A DNA stretch of 64,000 nt from Rhyzopertha dominica (lineage: Eukaryota; Arthropoda; Insecta; Coleoptera; Bostrichidae), in the NCBI GenBank assembly GCA_025024175.1, contig QCXZ01000041.1, positions 15,495,786-15,559,785 on the forward strand, given 5' to 3'. The position numbers and the translations under genes are program-made. The notes beneath the pieces are model-generated. The model was not told the origin of the DNA, did not search any database, and saw only the letters and a list, made by a program, of their open reading frames with translations. Below are positions 38,501-48,100 of the stretch, one piece after another; position 1 is the first letter of the stretch; each line of letters begins with the position of its first letter.

Positions 38501-39623
38501 TGCTTGCAATATATAGCTTCTGCTCTGACTGTTTCTCATATATATCAGCATGTTTGTGTTGCTGACATGTAGGGTTGGATACTTTTGATTTGAGGTGAAG
38601 TTCGATTGCTTTCATTTTGTCGGCAGATTTACTTGTAAAATCTACACGAATTTGTGTATATGGTACTGGTGATGACTTTATATTAGTCGTAATCCCTTTA
38701 CAGAATACTTGAAATAAAGTAGGTACATACCTACTTGGAGCTATTTATTATACAAGAAACGTTATGATGGTACACATAAACATTGAAAATATGAGTTTTT
38801 GTATTTCCAGATAAAATATTTCTTACATTATAATTTTTTTAGACTTTAACAAAACAGTACAATGATCTTGCATTATTGCAGCATTCTGATTATATGATTG
38901 GTGATTGCCATTTAAAAACAACGAATGAAGAGATAAAACTATGACAAGGAAGTCACTTCTGATTAGCAGCAGCACATGGGCTTTATATTTATCATTTCAC
39001 ATATTATCATTGGTTGGTTGTACTGTTTTAATTCTAAATATGTGTATTACTACACTTGGAATACCTACTCATTATCACAACAGTAAACAATGATGCATTG
39101 GCATGAATCACATTTTAACAATTTGAAAGCACTGGGCGGTACAGTACACAGAATAAAAATATACAAAATCACTTACGATCTTCATCACCACTTGTGCATT
39201 TTAAACCACATACATTGCAAATGCATTTAACCCATGATATCATCTCTTTCTCCGTATCAGCAGCAAGATAATAAGTACGTGTTGGCGTTTTAATATCAAA
39301 AACATGATCGAACTTTAACTTTCTCTCTTCCAGTTTCAATCCGCGATCAACCTGTTCGCAGTGATCCAAGTTTATTACACCCTTCAATTTTCTGCAGTGC
39401 TTGTCTGTATAGTATGTCAAAATGAATTGTCCGGGCAGCTCTCCCGAGTGTCTGAGGGTGAACCATCTCCTACGCCAACGCTGGTGGGTTACAAACAATG
39501 ATAAGACTGTTTTCTTACATTTTTGTGCATGTAGCTGGTACTTACAGCTCTCCATATACGTTTTGTGGGTGGAGATTTTGTCAACCAGCCTTCGTAAACT
39601 ACTTCTTGAGTATTTCTAGACAT
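29596..39623 (-). CDS. dos: GAB / Daughter of sevenless adaptor protein
   Basis: Eight coding exons on the minus strand: 39546-39623, 39177-39480, 35669-36121, 35209-35244, 33732-33949, 33509-33676, 31602-31871, 29596-29931. They give 620 residues with every junction in phase. A PH domain fills residues 1 to about 120 (start YEGWLTKSPPTKRIWR, end WVKCICNVCGL). Tyrosine motifs include FYDMP, MYDIPR, RYDVSP and KYDIED. A Grb2/Drk SH3-binding PxxxRxxKP stands at 464-472 (PVINRDLKP), and PPPRPPKP lies earlier. Near the C-terminus are QYLDLDLE (Tyr562) and VYKEVDF (Tyr588), matching the paired SHP2/Corkscrew-binding tyrosines of GAB1. GAB/Dos proteins dock at the membrane and relay receptor tyrosine kinase signals to Ras/MAPK. 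Introns total over 8 kb. Length is similar to GAB1-3, shorter than Drosophila Dos. Confidence 0.95.
29932..31601 (-). other. dos intron 7, no gene seen
   Basis: 1.67 kb AT-rich intron. No exon or recognisable transposon. Confidence 0.6.
31872..33508 (-). other. dos intron 6, no gene seen
   Basis: 1.64 kb intron. A minus-strand open frame of 79 codons (32487-32726) ends in an acidic DYSSDSEDEL tail, but it has no acceptor in phase and no recognised homology, so it is not called. Confidence 0.55.
33950..35208 (-). other. dos intron 4, with one short dispersed repeat
   Basis: 1.26 kb. The segment 34062-34116 resembles 39993-40050 (shared TACAGTCACTAAAT and TACAGTACCGCAA words). Nothing else recognised. 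Confidence 0.55.
35209..35244 (-). other. 36-nt microexon of dos
   Basis: Flanked by TATTTAG acceptor and GTAAGTA donor on the minus strand. It adds SKATIDKKPIS between exons 3 and 5 and keeps the same one-base phase on each side, so the mRNA stays in frame with or without it. Confidence 0.75.
36188..36409. mobile_element. Palindromic MITE, TATAGGGTGTCC family
   Basis: 222 bp with inverted repeats of about 75 bp. The left arm has AGGGTGTCCAGAAATTACAC and the right arm complement AGGGTGTCCCGAAATTACAC; the match continues through GGTAGATTCAGG-like sequence to the TTTATC word. No coding capacity. It shares the AGGGTGTCC end with the element in C2CD3-like intron 5, but the interiors differ. Confidence 0.85.
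37735..37850. repeat. Dispersed repeat, copy 1
   Basis: Matches 43785-43905: shared words TAGCTTG-AAACA-GCTG, TTTGT-TCAC, GATCGTTTC and GTCATTCTCAA in the same order. The partner adjoins the 5' side of the BEL/Pao fragment, so both may be LTR pieces. Confidence 0.5.
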
Positions 39624-39790
39624 TTCCTAACAAAAACAAGCGACTTTTTGGAAGAAGTCATAACATTAAAACGAACACAACCGTTGGAAACGAAACAGAA
39701 ACATTGCACTTGGCTGTATGACTAATTTTTCCTCTTACAATTAATGTCAACTGATGTCAACTTGTTAACATGTCAGTTGTCAAATAAAAT
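39624..39790 (-). promoter_or_regulatory. dos promoter-proximal region with TGTCAA words
   Basis: Four TGTCAA/TGTCAG words lie at 39744-39784 (two ATGTCAAC, one ATGTCAG, one TTGTCAAA), 120-160 bp upstream of the dos ATG. Promoter role is inferred from position and recurrence at other genes. Confidence 0.45.
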
Positions 39791-40077
39791 CCATCAACAT
39801 AGGTATGCCTAGAGCAGTGAAGCAAAGGAGGAGAACGGTAAGCTTTCTGAGAATGTGAAGCAGACAAGTGCAAGTGGGATGGATGCTCAATGGTGGGTAT
39901 GCAAGACTCTCGCTTGCATTTAAATTAGACTAGAAAAGTGAAATTATTAGCTGTTATACTTTAAANTGATGAAATACTGTTATGCGGTGAGCTTACAGTC
40001 ACTAAATATATTACAGTACCGCAATAGTTCGCCATNTTAGGGTAAAATAGTTATATAGACTTTATAGACTGAACTGT

Positions 40078-40570
40078 CTGCAAGGCATTACTAAGGATTT
40101 ATCATGCAGGCGCGATAAAAGATAGTTACATTTCTCAATGTGATCAAGTTTGTCACTGGAATAGATGAGACTATAAGGGCCCGTTGCACAAAGCGTAGTT
40201 AACCAGACCCCCTGGTTAACACGCGGTTAACCAGCCGTTGCCATAGGCAGCACCAATGAAGAACGCTTAAAAAGAACCGTTTCCATGACAATTGCCCGTT
40301 GACCGCGTGTTAACCAGGGGGTCTGGTTAACCACGCTTTGTGCAACGGGGCCTAAAGGTATCAAAGAAGATCAACCTGGGTCAACCACTGCATCACTGCA
40401 TTCATAAAGGTTTTCATGGTACCCAGCGCCATTTTATGCTCTAGTGGCCATGCTCGCGATTTTGTGCATCAGCCGCTTTTCTGCCTGCTCTTTGCACTGA
40501 GGAAGGTTTTCTTTTCATCCAGAGCAATCCCCAAGTAGGCCGTTGTGGGACTCCTTATAGGTTCGCCTCG
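40078..40570 (-). mobile_element. BEL/Pao gag fragment, copy with MITE insertion
   Basis: Minus-strand translation, degenerate, gives SLIYSSDKLDHIEKCNYLLS, a DUF1759-type BEL/Pao gag segment, preceded by a KRKTFLSAKS-like N-terminal piece. The same DNA segment recurs at 43232-43525. The present copy is interrupted by a MITE at 40177-40352. No long open frame. Confidence 0.75.
40177..40352. mobile_element. PIF/Harbinger-type palindromic MITE
   Basis: 176 bp, almost entirely two inverted arms of about 58 bp: GGGCCCGTTGCACAAAGCG at the left, the complement of CGCTTTGTGCAACGGGGCC at the right, then GTTAACCAGACCCCCTGGTT in both. TAA at 40174-40176 and 40353-40355 is the 3-bp target duplication typical of PIF/Harbinger. 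The related BEL/Pao copy near 43331 shows the uninterrupted site. Confidence 0.93.
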
Positions 40571-42545
40571 TCCTTCATTGATCCTCCTTAGTAATTTGAC
40601 CATTATGATGTCTCAGAAGACCGGTCCGTAGACCGATTCCTGGGAGCAAGCATCATCTCATTATGTTCCTAGGAAACTCGTCTCCTGGAGACCGCACAGT
40701 CACACATCCTTCTCCAGAAAAATTACGTAGTACACCCTAAACATCCCCGGGGCATTATTACATGCCTCTAAACAACCACCGATCAAACGAACCATCGAAC
40801 CTAGGTGGATTTATTGTAGGGAGTTTAACCTGTGAGGTAGCAGAAGTTTTCTGAATAGAATTGGAGTGTTTTAAGATAAAAGTTTCATCCTAAGCAGCAA
40901 GTTTGAAACATGATTTTTCAAATTATTGTCACTCATATATTTTGTTCCTTGAAATTGTCCAGAAATTCGATTTGACTTTGAATTTGTGAAAATTCTTAGT
41001 ACGATTATTTAAGATTGTAAGCGCAGTTTTAATTCTGCAAGTGTCATTTTAAATATCTACCTCGGATTTCAAAGTAAAAAAATCATTTTAACTTTGAAAC
41101 AACACGCCGTTTCTGATGAAGCAACCCTTTGAGATCTGGTGAGTCCTGGTGCATGAAATATTAGCATGTCTCAATCAACCACATATTCTATGTAAACCAA
41201 GCTCGCAATGAATGAGTTTTTAAAGAAAAAAGTTTATTGTGTATCTCTTGTGGGGAAGATTGCTGTTAAGCTAAGTGTACAAGTGCAATAAGAGCATTAT
41301 TAAGTTGTTTCGCCGTTAAGAGACGTTAAGTTAACAAAGTGTACGTTTTAAGTTTTAGGAATCCGTAAACAGCCACAACATGTTTTAGTTAATACTTGGT
41401 GAACAGCTCATTGTCAATGTTGAGTTGCTCGAAGTAATTAACAACATTAAGGGATATTCAAGTAAGTTTGTTGCATTCAAGTTCGGAATATGAAGCTGTT
41501 GATGTATAGGAAGTTTAAAAAACCTGGCTCGTTCTACCACAAGTGATGGGTGACGAGTTCCTTGGCGAACATGCCCTAGAAAAAAATATCTGTAGAATTG
41601 TCCTGCAAACGAACATGTGTACGAAGAAGTTAGTCGTCGGATTTCGACAACACGATTAGAAACAAATGTTTTCCATTGGTTACATGAATACGAGATCCAT
41701 GATGGGGCTGTTATGGAATCAATAATCCAAATTATTTTGTTATTAAAGCTTATTGTGTTTCTATCGCTTTGCTGATAGGCTTAGAAAGTAATAAAGCTGA
41801 GCTCAATTCCAAGCGAGGAAGTGTGATGGTTTTTAATGGTGAGACACGCTATTTAGAGCAATACTATCGCACTGGTGAGCAGTACAAAGAATGTATACAG
41901 AAGCCCCATATCAGCTGATTAAGAAGCGTCGCTGAATACATGAAGTTTGATGTTTATATGGTTGTGAAAGAAGATGGTCTCTCGTGGAATTTTAATGTCA
42001 TTAAGATATTTAAGTACTGAATGATCTAACCAACGATTTTGAGTTGACATGGGAAGCTACGATACGATAACAGTAAAGGAGGGTTTTGGATAAGTCTTTT
42101 TTTATAAAGAATGAAGTCTGTATACTGCCATCTCCCTGGAGCCTTAAAGGGAAAAGTTTGTTGCTTGCTTCCCAGGCTTGCACTCCACGAAAGACCAAAA
42201 TCGTTCTAGAGCTGAATCGAAAGATACCAGGATGATGAAGTTGCACGACTGGCTGTGCTCAGTACTCTACGGGAACATTAATTCTACCTGTTACAATCCA
42301 ACCTGTGTTTTCTGAATGATCGGACCTAGACTGCGTGGGCCCCAGGGGTTTCTTCTAACCTATATAAAGATCAAAGAATATTTCTGCACCAGTAAGATGG
42401 ATTGGTAGCGACTGGTGGATATTGGGCACGCATTTGCGCATTTTATGCTTGTGAACATTTTCAGTAGAATGAAGAATTGTAAGTTCGAGCAAAACTGATT
42501 AAATCTCGATTTTATAACCGTCTCAACCCTGAAGTTTTACTATTT
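40571..42545. other. Retrotransposon debris, no gene
   Basis: No frame is open for long and no splice-compatible exon was found. Position between BEL/Pao gag pieces and scattered short pol-like words suggest decayed retroelement, but I cannot assign domains. Confidence 0.4.
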
Positions 42546-43352
42546 TTATGATAAATATTGAGTATTGACCTTTTCGAGTTTGAGACCAAGATGTTTCGCC
42601 AATGATTCTGACATTGGGAGCCTTGTCAGGCAATGATCGACACCACTAAGGAAATCCCTTCGAATGATGAATACTACTGCTGTAGAAAGCATAACAAAAT
42701 TCAGTATTACAAGATACACCTCACACATAATAACGTGGACGATGGCAGAACTTGCTTTTCTAAGAAACTTTTCGGACGAGTAACACTTTCAGTTTCAGAT
42801 GACTTATTGGTTGGGTATAAGATAGTATTATAATTGCTGTTACATTTTCTACAATTAACTGAGGTATCTGCAGTGGAATGGGTGGATCTCAAACCATTTG
42901 CAAAGTGCCAACTTCTTTACCAAGTTGAGTCTATCTTGAACATTTAATGGCAAAAACTTCACATTTATGAAGATAATGGTGTTTTTCAGCTGGTCAGGAT
43001 AACTGCTTATTACAGTAAGAATGGATGAAAATACCTTACGTTTTGAGTTTCTGTAAGTGTGTGTGTACGACTTTCAAAGATCTGGCAGAGTTCCTTTAAG
43101 AAATCTGTAAGCGACGTTGGAGATTCTTCCTTGATCCTGTATTCTCTCATGTGAATCCATTTGAACCGCAAGTAAGTTAAAGATTGTTTTAAAGTGATTA
43201 AAAGTTAAAGTTTTCAAAACGACTAATCTTATCCGTAGTACTGTCTGTAAGGCATTACCTTGCAGGCACGATAAAAGATAGTGAAATTTCTCAACGTGAT
43301 CAAGCTTGTTATTGGAATATATGAGACTATTAAAGGTATCAAAGAAGGTCAA
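42546..43352 (-). pseudogene. BEL/Pao retrotransposon gag-protease fragment
   Basis: In minus-strand order: a DUF1759 gag segment (FNSLIYSNNKLDHVEKFHYL, 43352-43074), a zinc-knuckle linker (NCRKCNSNYNTIL, near 42860), and a DUF1758 aspartic protease piece ending SESLAKHLGLKLEKVN (about 42560-42700). The frames change between pieces, and the catalytic D-S/T-G region is damaged. This order is characteristic of BEL/Pao elements of insects. The copy is dead. The element probably begins at or above 43525, where homology with the 40.1-40.6 kb copy ends. Confidence 0.82.
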
Positions 43353-43524
43353 CTGTATTTATGTAGGTTTTCACAATACTCAGCGGCATTTTATTTTGTC
43401 TAATAACCATGCTCGCGATTTTGTGCATCAGTCAGGACGCCTTTCTGTCTTTGCACTGAGGAAGGTTCTTTTTTCATCCAGAGCAATCCCCAAGTAGGGC
43501 GTTGGACTCTTTATGGATTCGCCT

Positions 43525-44290
43525 CGCAATGACAGGACTTCCTCAAAGGTTTCCCTTCGGCAACGCTTAATGGGTTTTGTTAATAGCTACAGTCATCTTG
43601 TTTTTATTATACATGCGTCTAAGTTTGTTTTCGTAGTACCATGTTGCGAGTTCCATGAAATCCGACCATAAGGATCATTTTATGTTGACAACGAAGTGCC
43701 ATCGTGCGTTTGTTCGTTAGTAAAAGTCAAATGATCAGCACCGTGTACTGTACTCATTTACACCATATGTTAATAAACAACTAAATCAATTAGGTAGCTT
43801 GGAAACAAGCTGATGGAACGCATGTGCTTTGTCTCACTTGATTTAACAGATAACTCTGATGATCGTTTCGACCACACGGTCATTCTCAAAGAGATAACAG
43901 CGTTATACTTAAATCAGATGTGCAGAACTTTCTTTACCTCTCTTTTTTTACAGGCGGTTGTAAAATACTCTTGCCTTAACTTAAACGTAGGAAGAAACCA
44001 TGTCCCGTTTCTGAACCATTTCCAATTGGAGATTATCTGTCTTGGGCTGGTGATCTTACAAGTACGATCAAGCAATCTAATTCTTTGATTCTCTTTTAAT
44101 TCCTACCCACCACAAACGGCGCTCAGTAAACCTGGATTAGTAAAGCTCAACGAAACGTGCCTATTAATAGATAATTATTGTCATTGCGTTAATGGTGACG
44201 TTGCGGTAAGGTTTTCATGCAAACCTGAGGGAAACAACTGCATCACGAGGAGAGAAGTTCATAGATCACTTCCATAACTACCTAGTATGG
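43525..44290. other. Retrotransposon debris, possible LTR piece
   Basis: 43785-43905 repeats 37735-37850. No gene. Lies between a BEL/Pao fragment and a Ty3-type fragment. Confidence 0.4.
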
Positions 44291-45040
44291 ACGAGAATAC
44301 CTGCAATGTCTGGCCTTTTATGATTGAGCAGACAATAAATACAACCTTTTTGCGATGGATTACTTCAGCAAGGGGTTAGAAGCTTATGCGATATCGAACT
44401 AGGAAGCCTTGATGGCGGCAGGAGTTATTGTTGATAACCTCGTGAGCAGATTTGGATGCCATTAGAACTGCAATCGGATNAAGGAAAAATATTCGGTTTA
44501 TGGTATTTCAGGAACTCTGCCGTTTGCTGAGTATTTTAAAAACCAGAACAACTCCTCTCAATCCACATTAGAACAATGGAACAAGTATCTCTCAAAAGTT
44601 GTGGACCGACATCAGACCGATTAGCGTGCAGGGCAGCGATCCATGAATCCACGGGAAAGTACCGACAAACATAGGCTTTGAAAGAGAATTGAGTCTACTG
44701 CGCCGTCTGCAATTTGGGTCAACCAGAGCGCTTGAAGAGGAGGTAAACGTTTATGTCGACAACTTTAGAGAATCACATTTGGAATTGGAATCCCAAGATT
44801 AAGACTGAATAAGCCCGCTTTGATGCAAGGGTCAATCACAGGCAGTTTAATGAATGAGATCTAGTGTGGCTTTATAATCCACAAAGGTACAAAAGGCTTT
44901 CGTCTAAGTTGTCGCCATCCTAGGAAGGATCTTATAGATTAGTGAAAACATTGCAACTTCTTTTGAATTTTACTGAAAATACTCCGCGTCAACGCGATAT
45001 AGCACTAACCACTCACTAACCATCAGCTAATCGGAGGCGG
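44290..45040 (+). pseudogene. Ty3/gypsy-type integrase remnant
   Basis: Plus-strand translation with several stops contains the integrase core start AMDYFSKGLEAYAI, VIVDNLVSRFGCH, KYLSKVVDRHQ, and the C-terminal domain DLVWLYNPQRYKRLSSKL followed by EGSYRLVK. This is the pattern of Ty3/gypsy integrases, which have VWLYNPxRxxGLSPKL and WEGPYxV motifs. N at 44480. It ends about 100 bp before the start of the next host gene. Confidence 0.82.
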
Positions 45041-45089
45041 GAACTTAATTTGAATTGCGAATTACGTCTGGAAAATCACAGTGGCGTCT

Positions 45090-45147
45090 TCTCAACTGTC
45101 AACTCTTTTATTTATAAACAAACTGTCAAGAGAAACCCAATTGAAAA
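45090..45147 (+). promoter_or_regulatory. Upstream region of the coiled-coil gene with TGTCAA words
   Basis: CTGTCAAC at 45096-45103 and CTGTCAAG at 45123-45130 lie 18-52 bp before the ATG. A TATA-like TTTATTTATAAAC sits between them. Role inferred from position. Confidence 0.4.
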
Positions 45148-48100
45148 ATGCCTCAGCTGGAACCTAGCAAAGTAACCCCATCAAAATTACTGTCTGGGGG
45201 TGGTGACGGACTCCGGTCGGACGGCATAAAGCCCCGCACCCCAATACCATCATGCCGTCGATTCGCCGCACGCTACGAAAAGAAGGAAGTCAGAGAAAAG
45301 CTCGAAAAAGCAATCCAGGAATTTAAAACGCCCCAGATACCATCCAAAAGGCCAGCACTGCCAAGGAGGTCGGCCACCATGGCGGAGATCACACCCAGTA
45401 AACGAACACCAAAGAAAAAGTAAAGATTCTAATGTATTTCTTAGATCGCTTTGTAATCGCTTGCGAAGTAAACTTGGCATAATTACATTAAAGCCAATTG
45501 CAGCTTATTTCTCTGCATACAATTCATCATTGTATGCGTCACTTTTGTAATAGAGATTTTTAGGCATTGGTTAAATTATCCTGCCCTCTTTTGTTTCTAA
45601 TAAAACTAGAGATCATCACCGAATGTTTAATGTTTCCCCAACACGTTCCCAAAATGTTAGTACCTGCTCCTTACAAGATTATAAATATAGGTAAAAGTTT
45701 CATGTTTTGATAAACACCGTATTGAATTGCAATATCTACTAATTTTTATTCTTCAAATTCTCCATTGTAACATCTAGGAATATTTCCAGTAGAGCGTTAT
45801 TTATTTAAAGATCTTGAGATTTTCGTTCATATAGTATACACTTAGGTACCTAGTAGCGTCAATAACATTTGCTATGTGACAACATGGTCTGCTGCTTCTG
45901 AACTTGAGAACGTATTCGTATTCGTATGTCTCAATCAGAGATTTTATACTGGAACTGCCTTTATAATAGAAATGTTAAAATACGAAAGTCTGAAAATTTC
46001 CTTCCTTCATATAGCTATCTACCTAATTATTATTATCAAGAAATTTTCGTTTATCATTTTTGTGCGAGACTTAAAAGGTCCTAGATTCTGAAATTTTGGA
46101 TAAAAAAAAAATTATTAAATATATCGTAAAAATATTAATAGGGAGGGACAATCTGTATTTCGAACGCAATTTTTTAGTTCTCTTTATCAAGTACTTGGTA
46201 TGTATACAGTGAGTAGATTATGTTTAATTGATCAGGTTAGATTGTATCAAGTTGGCACGTTGTTTCTATCTAAACTGCATCATCTTCAGTAATTATAATA
46301 ATTTTATTTTTACCTTGTAATAATGTGGTAAGTAATCTNCAAGGTTATATTTTCTTACAAATATTAAGTGAAATGTGTAATTTGAAGTAGATGAATGATG
46401 CAATTTGGTCATATTTCATGAAAAGTTAAAAAATATGATAACTCTACGACAAAATTTTAGAAAAATCGTTTTGTTGCATCAAAAAATGCCAAACAATAGT
46501 TTTATTTAATTTTTTATCGCCTAAATAATGATTTAATAATAGGTTAACGGAAAAGCAGGCATAGATTTAAATGAAAAAGTAACTACACTCGGGACTTTGC
46601 TCCGATGGTGTAATGTGAACATTCCTGAGGTCCGTTCAGGAGATTCGGGTTCGCGTTCCGACAGCAGCGAGTTACTTTTTCATTTAAATCTATGCCTGCT
46701 TTCCTGTTAACCTGTTATTTTATTAAATAATTGTTACGTTTTATTTAGTGCTCTAGTAATATGCTATATGCAGATCTTTGTGTGAACATATTAAAAAATC
46801 CCTTTTCTAATGCTTCGAATTGGTGTATGACCAAAAAGGTTCTACTCAGTATAGAGACCCTAAGGTAGACTCCAATACCAACTAAAGGGAACTACCACAT
46901 TCAGAAGACACAACGTTGTAACATACTCTTAAATATAACTACAATACTACAAATAATATGCTTTTTGATTAGGGCTCTCTAGGTATACTTAAAAAAACAA
47001 TTCACCAGTTTAGTAAAGATAGGTACGTCTACAATCAAATCTATGTGCTGAATTAGCAATGTGTAACAAGCATTATTAATACTAATATTACTAGATATTA
47101 CCGTAATGACAAAGATCAATATTGGATTATTTATTTGATAAGTGTTTCAAGTTGACTTTTTTTAATATGAAAACTAATTTTCGATGATGCCTTACCTTCA
47201 CCCCGTCCAATTTTAGATTACCAATAGATGAATTGACTTCTTCGTCAGCAACGTCAGCAAAAAGGAGTAAGAATGACGCCGGTCGTCGAGTATATCAGCA
47301 GATTCTACTGAACTCGTGGCGTCGCAAGCGAAGTCAAGTCTCCACGCTTGTTGAGTCTTCCAGAAAGTTACAAGAACAGGTTCGTTATTTTCTGTTGCAG
47401 TTATACGTATCATTTACAGATGTGTTACCGAAACCACTTTGCGTAAATTTTAATTAACTTTTCATTGTAAAAATCAAAACGCATTTCGAATTATTTTGTG
47501 ACGTGACACCGACGCTTTGGAATGTTACAGTTCACGAGATATTTCAGGTTTATGACGATTTTTACCACCACATCTCGAAATCTTTTCAGAACAACCAGCT
47601 TGAGATGCAGATAGATGTTCTCCAGAAGCTCAGGGAAAACGAGAGCAGGCGACGGTCACAGGCGTTCGCTGACAGCCTGCTATTGAAGGAGGCCATGGAA
47701 AATCAGCAGATTCAGATACAAGATCTGAACCAGGTACATTTCAACACTGTAGCATGAAAGTAAAGCGCAAACAACAAATTTTAGAACAGGAATAGGTTTG
47801 TTATTTTGCTTTATAATTTGTATGCTCTTATTTTTATGTGGCTAATGTTGCTATAATTATTATTTACTTTTCGAGTACATTAATAGGCAAATAAAAACAA
47901 AATTATTCTTAGTGATATTAATAAAACTTTGATTGTTCTGGAACGTGCCACGTCGTGTCATACTTAAAGAATAAATAATAATTATAATATTGATATTATA
48001 TGACAATATATTCTCGGAAAGATCGCTGTCTCTTTGAAAACACTGACAAAAAATTATAAGTCTGACGTTTCGATTACACCTGTAATCTTTGTCAAAGACG

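Larger units (their letters stand above)
36122..39176 (-). other. dos intron 2, repeat-bearing
   Basis: 3.06 kb. It contains a MITE at 36188-36409 and a diverged repeat at about 37735-37850 related to 43785-43905. No exon recognised. N at 37852. Confidence 0.6.
45420..47216 (+). other. Coiled-coil gene intron 1
   Basis: 1.8 kb intron starting GTAAAG, ending TTTTAG. It contains the foldback element at 46541-46713. The rest is unassigned AT-rich DNA. Confidence 0.65.

Noticed and set aside
46599..46668. Functional tRNA gene
   Set aside because: Acceptor stem pairs at only four positions, T33 is missing and the sequence lies within a foldback element; treated as tRNA-derived.
47503..47589. Upstream acceptor extending coiled-coil exon 3 (VYDDFYHHISKSFQ)
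   Set aside because: In frame, but it breaks the heptad pattern; the downstream acceptor at 47588-47589 gives a continuous coiled coil. Could still be an alternative exon end.
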